A stretch of 64,000 nt of DNA from contig NC_063256.1 of the NCBI RefSeq assembly GCF_019578655.1, forward strand, positions 26,150,342 to 26,214,341, given 5' to 3'. Shown here piece after piece: positions 57,554-64,000 of this stretch. The position numbers and the translations under genes were made by a program. The notes beneath the pieces were generated by a model. The model saw nothing but the letters and a program-made list of their open reading frames with translations. It ran no database searches and had not been told where the DNA came from. The DNA is from Ricinus communis (Eukaryota > Streptophyta > Magnoliopsida > Malpighiales > Euphorbiaceae). Position 1 is the first letter of the stretch. Each line of letters begins with the position of its first letter.

Positions 57554-58262
57554 GAAACAAATAAGAATTTGAATAAATGAGTGTATAACCATTTATACAG
57601 CTATGTAAAATCATATTTATATGTGGAAAACTAAAAATTCCATCTTTTGTTCCTAATTTCTATATAATATAATAAGATTCTAAATCGCTTTTAAAATAAT
57701 AACTTTAAAGAAAATAATTCAAGAAATCATAGGTACATAAATAATAGATGAAAGAAAATCACAATGTATAAGTTTATCCACTCACCTGGTATGCAGGAAC
57801 CGAGTTGACTATACCCTTCATTAAATTCCGAATGACTTCCGAACTAACCTATAATTCATACATAAATGAAATTGAGAAATAAATTTAAATCGTATTTTGT
57901 AATAATTCTTAACTAAAATATAATATCAAATATATAAAATCTGATTCTAATTCTAATCTTATTTTTATATAATTTTATAAATTCTCTAATTATTTGAACT
58001 TTTTAGGACTATTAAAAATTTGACAGCATCTTCCCTATAAATCGAACTAATTCCCCCATAAAATGGGTCCATTTCCTGCTAAAAATACTTTTATAATCAT
58101 GATCGCACAACACACCAAATACCCATTTAGAACCTCCAAAAGTTTAGCTCAACTTCCACCTAATCAGTCCAAGTAAATATTTCATACAGTCCAAACAATT
58201 ATCATTGCATCATTCCAAGTTTTATCTCTTTAAGATAATTACTTTCAATTATTAACACTCAT
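57554..58262. other. AT-rich LTR-like DNA of unknown family
   Basis: No ORF above 60 codons and no match to other parts of the window. Reversed, the stretch near 58020-58045 reads GGGAAGATGCTGTCAAA, a word I associate with gypsy LTRs. Probably a worn fragment of another LTR element; borders not definable. Confidence 0.35.
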
Positions 58263-59186
58263 TTAACTTCGAAGCACTAATTGATAACCTTAGTGGTAAG
58301 ATTTTCACGGACTTTCTTGATGCTCAACTTAACCATCCTGTCGACAATCATATTCTTAAATATCTCAAATCCTGGCACCTCAGTCTCAACTATTGTAATG
58401 AGTTTGGGCTCTCCAGAGTAAGTCTTGTACTCTTGGATAAATACATCTTTTAGAGTCTTACCCTTTGATTTGTCGTCATCTTCATCCTCATGGTAACCTA
58501 GCCAGTGTTGAGTTTTCTGACCTTTAAAGTCTAGTAGCTCTGCAATACCCTGCTCATTCTTTCTTAGACCCATTCCAGGCATGGAATCCATCTTTTTGAA
58601 CATGCTGGCTACTTTAGGATCCATGTAATTCTCATAAAGAACAACAACTTGGAATCCAGTAGGGGCTTCCAGCTCTTTCATAACTTCTTGAATAGCTGAG
58701 ACAACCTTACCACCTTCGATGTTAATGGTTACTATTTTGCCTTCATGAGGGAACTTGACCTTTTGATGCATAGTGGAAGGAACTCCTGCTAGGGAATGAG
58801 CCATGGGCTTCCCAATAACAGTGAAAAAGTTACTGGGATGTCTAGTACAATGAACTTTACCCAGCATTCAATTGGACATGTCTTTACCAGTACTGAGAAT
58901 ATTCCTTCCATGTCTTTTTTTGTTTCATCATAGGCTCCTATAACCATATCTGATGTTTTAGGTCTTTCCCAGTCATCCCCAACTTAGGGAGTATGCGAGA
59001 AGGATATACATTAATGGTAGACCCATCATCTACTATCACACATGGAGTCCTTTTCCCCTTGACCTCTACTGCTATATAAAGAGCCTTGTTGTGGTCTCTT
59101 CCCTCGAGTGGTAAGTCCTGTTCCAAGAATGTGATCATCCTAGTGGTCTTGTCAATTACCGTACTAATCATATCCTCATGGGTAGC
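58263..59186 (-). pseudogene. G3: protease-region fragment of a third G element
   Basis: - strand. The protease core VDDGSTINVYPSRILPKLGM (near 58975-59035) is in one frame. A 196-codon frame (58867-58277) then reads VPSTMHQKVKFPHEGKIVTI, PTGFQVVVLYENYMDPKVAS, SMPGMGLRKNEQGIAELLDF, EDEDDDKSKGK and EVPGFEIFKNMIVDRMVKLS. This linker is free of stops, so G3 is the least decayed copy here. It is cut on its protease side by element F (59187) and has no RT in the window. Confidence 0.85.
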
Positions 59187-60680
59187 TGATGTGCGTGGAA
59201 TACACACATCTAAATGGAGTTTTCTAAGGCTAATTTTATGTACATTTGGATGTGAATTGGTCCCAACACTCACCCTATGCGTCTGTTTGTGTATATTAGG
59301 CCCAAAAGAAGCCAAAGAGTGATAAAGGGAAGAATTGGAGCAGAATTGGACATCAAAGTTGCCGAAACAAGTCAAGTTTGTGCATAAGGAAGCTGAACAC
59401 GACCATATTGGTTTTAACACTGACCGTGTTCCCAACACGGGCACCAAAACGGCCATTTTGGGTGCATTTGACAACAGGAGAAAGATGCATTAAGGAGCAC
59501 GACAACAGAGAGTAACTCAGCCATCAGCATGGGTCTGTGTTCCTAACATGGCTAAGAACACCAGACCGTGTTCCCAACACGGCCAGGAACACCAAACACG
59601 TGTTCCCAACACGGCCATGTTCGCGGTAGCTGGACGAATTAATTAAAAGAAAGAAAAGAGGAAAATGCAAAAGAATAGGGCAGAACATCCCAAACCTTAA
59701 TTTTTCTCTCTCTAAGGGTTTTCTGAGTTAGAACCAAGGAAAAAGGACACTTGGAACAAGGTTTAAATCGGATTCCCTTCAGAGATTGAAGATTGGGCGA
59801 GGTTCGTTGATTGGTTTCAATTTGAGCAAGAGGAACAAGAATCAATTCAATTCGAGCAAGAGGAATTGAGGTTGTTTACTCTCATCCAAGGGTGTAATCG
59901 GGTTTCTTTACCTTTACTCATTGTTGTAATTGAATTCTTGGGGTTTTGATAATGAACATGTTTAGCTAGATTGATTAAATCCATTGGGATTTCTTTACTA
60001 TGTTGGCTTAATATTATATTGTTGGATTGTTTGAGTTAGTTTTGTATTCTTCTTGCTTTTAGTATTAATAAGATAATGCATTATTCATGAGACGTTGTGA
60101 ATTATGGTGTTTAGATTGCTTTATGTGATTGAGAAGTTCATTTGGTCATTGGAATTTTGAATAGCAAAAACTGGTTAATAATCACTTAGAGATAAGGATA
60201 ATTAACTAGCCGGATTAAGAATTAACAAAGCTTAATAGAGGCGGACTAAAACTTAATGCTAATTTAAGAATCAATCGTTAGGAAGAGATTCCAACTTTAG
60301 GTTATTAGGTTTAAGAATTCGGTTATCGAGAGAGAGAAACCCAATTCAGTTAAGAATTCGTCCATGGGTAGCATAATTAGAATCATCAATCTTTTATCTT
60401 TTGTTTGATTGCCAACTAGTTTAGGTTCCCTTTGGGTTTGCTTTCTTGTCTTGGTTGTTTCATTTATCCATTTACTCCTACATCTCCCTTAGAACTTAGC
60501 TTGTAGCTATTAGTTAGTTTAGAAATTATTCATCATTCATTTTAGGTTAATATAAAAAAGAACAAAGGAGTAACTTTGGGCTTTCAATTTCCCGAGGAAT
60601 ACGACCTTGATACTCGCCATTAGTGCTAGACTGCATCGATAGGTACACTGCCTTAGATTGTAGCTAACACAAATAGCAGG
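59187..60680 (+). repeat. F 5' LTR
   Basis: Starts TGATGTGCGTGG, closely similar to D1, with CACGG words at 59400-59625 and the common 3' module. The end is worn: AATAGCAGGTATAAAG replaces the usual AGCACACATCA, so the exact border is uncertain by a few bases. Confidence 0.88.
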
Positions 60681-60691
60681 TATAAAGTTTT

Positions 60692-60709
60692 TGGCGCCGT
60701 TGCCGGGGA
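60692..60709 (+). other. F primer-binding site, tRNA-Asp type
   Basis: TGGCGCCGTTGCCGGGGA, an 18-base exact complement to the 3' end of plant tRNA-Asp as I recall it, and the classic Athila/Tat primer site. Confidence 0.9.
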
Positions 60710-60853
60710 CTATTTGAAAACTAGAGTGAAATTTGCTATTTGTTAATTTAGCCATTTTTTTACTATTTTATGGTTTTTATTTATTTATTTATTTTTGTAC
60801 ATATCTATTTAGTTTAAGTTTATGATTCAGGTAGTGAATGATAAGGAGGTTCA

Positions 60854-62029
60854 ATGCTAAATTCAAACTCTTTGTATGACACGTTGGAAAACGAGATCAG
60901 GAACCAAGAGAGTGCAAAAAATTGGGATACCTGTGCATCTTTAGAAGCTCGAGTGGAATCATTTTACAGGGCTACTGATCAACTCTCCACTCCTATCCTT
61001 TCATCTCAAGTTTTTTGTGAATTTTGTTATGGTTTACATTTGAGTAATGATTGTCCATTGTATAATGATATTGCTCATTGTTCTTATAACTATGAACAAG
61101 TGAATTATATGGGAAGTTGGCTAAATGACTCGTATGGAAGCACCTACAATCAAGAATGGAACACTCATTCACCTTCTGGATGGAGCTTAGATGGCCAAGA
61201 ACCACCAGAATTTCAGCAACTATATCAGCAGCCTAATCTTGCACCTTCAACTCAAGATGAAGATTTAGTGTAAGAGGAGTTGATGATGAGGTTCATTGCA
61301 AGTATTGATGATAGATTCCAACAAACAGAGAGGGTACTTGAAAGTCAACAAGCCTCAATTGAGAACATAGAGCATCAAGTAGGCTTGATCTTCAAGTTAC
61401 TAGCGGCAGAACAATGGGGAACTCCATCAAACGCTATTGAATCCAAGGAACATTTGAGCGCCATCACTTTGCGTGCAGGTGAGAACTTTTCTGGTTTATC
61501 TATTATGTTTGACGATAATACTTCTGTGTAGGATGATTTCTTGAACATGGAGATAGAACTAGAAAAGGAAGAGGCAAACATGATTCCTCTGAAAGACTAT
61601 CAACAGGAATGTACAGTTGATGATACTGAGTTGCAGTTAGAGGAATTTTTGGTGGATTTTCCATAAGTCCCTTCGATAATGGACGATGAGCACGAGTTAT
61701 CCAATGAAGAAGTCTTGGAGGAGCTTGAGTTTCTTCTGGCAAGTGAACCAAGCCAAGGATTGGAGAATACCATCGACATTCCTGAAGAAATTTCCCAACT
61801 GTCGATCCTTCCAATTGGTGAAACTCCAGCTTTCAAATTGGAAGAGCCCCTAGAGCATCAAGACTACGTGCAAATATATGAGGAGCGAGTTTTGCCCATC
61901 ATACTGGCAGCTTGCTTGATCGTCGGGAAGAGGAATTTGACGATTAGTCCTCTAAGCGGATACTTGAAGCCATTTGCTCGGAAGAAAGATGGATGGTCAT
62001 CAATTCCCACCGTTTGCTTTTCATCATGA
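60854..62029 (+). pseudogene. F partial gag-pol frame, three in-frame stops
   Basis: One continuous frame of about 392 codons broken only by stops at 61271-61273, near 61529 and near 61664. Order: LENEIRNQESAKNWDTCASL; a knuckle-like CEFCYGLHLSNDCPLYN (near 61017-61070); EQVNYMGSWLND; RFQQTERVLESQQASIENIE and HQVGLIFKLL; KEHLSAITLRAGENF (61447-61492), the usual end of Athila/Tat gag. An acidic stretch follows (EEVLEELEFLLASEPSQG), then a pre-RT-like segment FKLEEPLEHQDYVQIYEERV and LPIILAACL. All stops fit lost Gln codons (for example DLV*EEL). Capsid part and catalytic domains are absent. Confidence 0.75.
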
Positions 62030-62085
62030 GTCCAGCAAAGGAGACTCATCACATCAAAAAGAAGCACTTTTGGGAGGCACCCCAA

Positions 62086-63740
62086 TTTTTATCTTTAATC
62101 TCTAATATTTTAACCTTTTATTTTGAAACATTTTATTAGTTTTAGTTTTCATATTTTATTTAATTTTTGTTTCAGTTTCGATTTTAATTCTTTATTTTAT
62201 TATTTGCAGCCACTCCTCTACCACAGACTAGCGAGCGCCCTGATATCCCTAATAATGCACCTCTTTTCACTCTAGAGCCATAGTCAGGGTAGTATTAGCT
62301 CTTTTTCCTTTTTCATTTCTTATATTTTGTACACTGGGGACAGTGTGTCCTTCAAGTGTGGGGTGGTGATGTTTACATACACTTGTTTTCATGCTTTTAT
62401 TGTTTTGTATATGAAATTTAAATCCTTTTCCAGTGTATATTTCGCATTTCATTTATCCCATCTTAGTTATTTGTTTATTCTTTGTGCAATTTTTTGTAAA
62501 ATTTTGAAAGTTTTTCACTTTGTTTCGATGCTCTTACTGTTGACTTGATTTAGAATTCCTGTTTATGTCTATATAATCGGGTAAAACCGATAGTGTTCAG
62601 TCTTGCGGAAGGATGTAAGTTAATTAGTTTGAGTTTTGCAATAAGTTGCTTTAGTTTATTTAATTCTGTTTTGATGATTTTTGTTTGGATCCTACTCAAA
62701 AAGCACACTTGTGAGAAATTGAGCCTCAATTGTAAGCATACACTTTATATGCTTTTATTTATTTCTTGTTGAGAGTGCCAATTACCGTCTTTACTTTTAG
62801 AACTTGCTCGGTAATGCTTATGAGGGCCACAAGGAGAGTTTAACACTTTGGTATGATAGAGGCACTTAGGTTTTTCATTCTAGCTAAAGAGCCTTCATTC
62901 ATTTATTGATTCTGTAGATAACCCCCTCTTTCACCATTTTTTTATCATATTTCATTACCACTTAGTTTTATTATGCTTTGGGTTATGATTTTGCATATGA
63001 GTTATTTTTATTAGGAATTTTTGTCTTGGGAATAGCATTGGAAACTTGTAGTAGCTTCCTTCAATCCATAAGAAATTCACTATATTATGTGAATGTTTCT
63101 TCCCTTATAAATTTAAAAAAAATAGAAAGAAAAAAAAAATAATAAGAAGAAGAATAAGAGGGAAGGGTGATGAAAAGAAAGAAAGTAAGTGAGCTAATTG
63201 TTTAATTGCTTTTGAGAGTTTACATTTTGACTTGATTCCTATTTCCCACTTGGACTACTGTTCATTGTTTATTCCTTGTGATTATTGTGGCTTGTGTGCA
63301 GGTCATTTATCTCATTGCAGAACACCATAGGTTCAACTCTTACCAAATTTACCTACCCCTACCTTATCCCCATTACAACCCTTATGAAGACCTCTTGACA
63401 TGGTTGTTGACTCTCCATAAGTGGTAGGAGTAGGATTTAAGAGCAAACATATAGTAAGTAAGGCAGTATTTGATGCATTGAGCGATTAAACACTTTGAGT
63501 GATTTAGAGTGAATCTTGTGAAGAGTTGGTTCTGAATAAATTTTGTTGAGATAGTATTTTGTGAATCATTAGCATCTTGGTTGTGATACTTGAATTGATT
63601 GCTTCGTTTCTTTTTGCTTGACTTATGCTTGTTAAGAATATGTGCAGGGGCTCTCTAGCTTGTTTATCAGTTTAAGTGTTGTTCCTTAGTGGTTTATTTT
63701 TCTTATTTTACTTTTGATTGCTTGAGGACAAGCAATGAGC
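62086..63740 (+). other. F 3' non-coding region
   Basis: About 1.65 kb without a convincing ORF. It has words typical of Athila/Tat tails: TTGGGAGGCACCCCA (62070-62085), GGGGACAGTGTG with CAAGTGTGGGGTGG (62337-62366), and a purine-rich A/G tract (63113-63180). Long non-coding tails are normal in this group. Confidence 0.65.
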
Positions 63741-63756
63741 TAAGTGTGGGGTTATT
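63741..63756 (+). other. F polypurine tract
   Basis: TAAGTGTGGGGTTATT directly before TGATGTGCATGG, preceded by the typical GAGGACAAGC word. Marks the start of the 3' LTR. Confidence 0.8.
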
Positions 63757-64000
63757 TGATGTGCATGGAATACAAACATCTAAATGGAGTTTTTAAGGCT
63801 GATTTTATGTACATTTGGATGTGAATTGGTCCCAACACTCACCCTATGCGTTTGTTTATGTGCATTAGGTCCAAAAGAAGCCAAAGAGTGATAAAGGGAA
63901 GAATTGGAGCAGAATTGGACATCAAAGTTGCCGAAAAAAGTTAAGTTTGCGCATAAGGAAGCTGAATATGGCCATGTTGGTTTTAACACTAGCCGTGTTC
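63757..64000 (+). repeat. F 3' LTR, first 244 bp (cut by window end)
   Basis: Collinear with 59187-59430 of the 5' LTR, with few differences (for example TGATGTGCATGG against TGATGTGCGTGG), so F looks younger than its gypsy host fragment. Confidence 0.9.

Larger units (their letters stand above)
59187..64000 (+). mobile_element. F: non-autonomous Athila-like gypsy element (runs off the window)
   Basis: 5' LTR of family D (59187-about 60680), tRNA-Asp PBS, a partial gag-derived frame (60854-62029), a long 3' non-coding region, PPT and the first 244 bp of the 3' LTR (63757-64000). The internal region is only about 3.1 kb and lacks protease core, RT, RNase H and integrase. The left flank GTAGC (59182-59186) is the expected target duplication; its partner would lie outside the window. 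F identifies the parent type of the solo D LTRs. Confidence 0.9.

Noticed and set aside
58938..59474. 178-codon - strand ORF
   Set aside because: A chimera: its first half is LTR sequence of F and its second half is the G3 protease region, joined by the insertion. Only the G3 part is meaningful.
1..64000. tRNA, rRNA or host protein-coding genes
   Set aside because: Looked for in both strands; all coding traces resolve to LTR retrotransposons and tRNA similarity is limited to primer-binding sites.

Overview
The window looks like repeat-filled, heterochromatin-type DNA from a flowering plant, probably a eudicot. It is AT-rich. Every recognisable coding stretch belongs to an LTR retrotransposon: Ty1/copia order PR-IN-RT-RH, or Ty3/gypsy order PR-RT-RH-IN. 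The primer sites match plant initiator-Met and Asp tRNAs. I found no host gene, rRNA, tRNA or CRISPR array. The species cannot be named from sequence alone. Names used below (G1-G3, cA, cB, cE, C, D1-D6, H, X, F) are local labels.

Backbone, left part (1-36429, + strand): an old Tat-type gypsy element, G1. The window opens in its 5' LTR. Its body was split by later insertions: small copia cE (665-2365, in the leader), large copia cA (3316-16883, in gag), solo LTR D3 (18245-19657), composite LTR D4 (21882-24497) and a 9.4-kb Sirevirus-like copia cB (24631-34013, in integrase). cA carries a non-autonomous element C (8576-14683) inside its RT gene, and C's first LTR carries two solo LTRs (D1, D2). 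This gives four levels of nesting. Exact or near-exact 5-bp target duplications support most levels. Downstream of G1 pol lies a decayed antisense ORF with a probable intron.

Backbone, middle (36430-49794, - strand): a second copy, G2, truncated in integrase. It has a tandemly duplicated RT/RNase H segment, a solo LTR (X) in its second RNase H, a decayed gag, and a 5' LTR that itself contains a solo LTR of the same family (45509-47670).

Right part (49795-64000): a chromovirus-like remnant with a long AT hairpin, a pile of + strand LTRs of the G family (here 'H') with a nested D6 LTR, a stretch of unknown LTR-like DNA, a protease-region fragment of a third copy (G3, - strand), and F, an Athila-like non-autonomous element (5' LTR, tRNA-Asp primer site, one partial gag-derived frame, PPT, start of the 3' LTR) that runs off the window end.

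Nothing here is a working gene set. In-frame stops often sit where paralogues or family consensus have Gln, Arg or Trp codons, as expected from deamination of methylated cytosine. The most interesting signals are the accessory ORFs (antisense ORF in G1, Athila-ORF1-like ORF in cB, intact orphan ORF in C), the modular LTRs of family D, and short palindrome arrays that recur in four unrelated LTR families.
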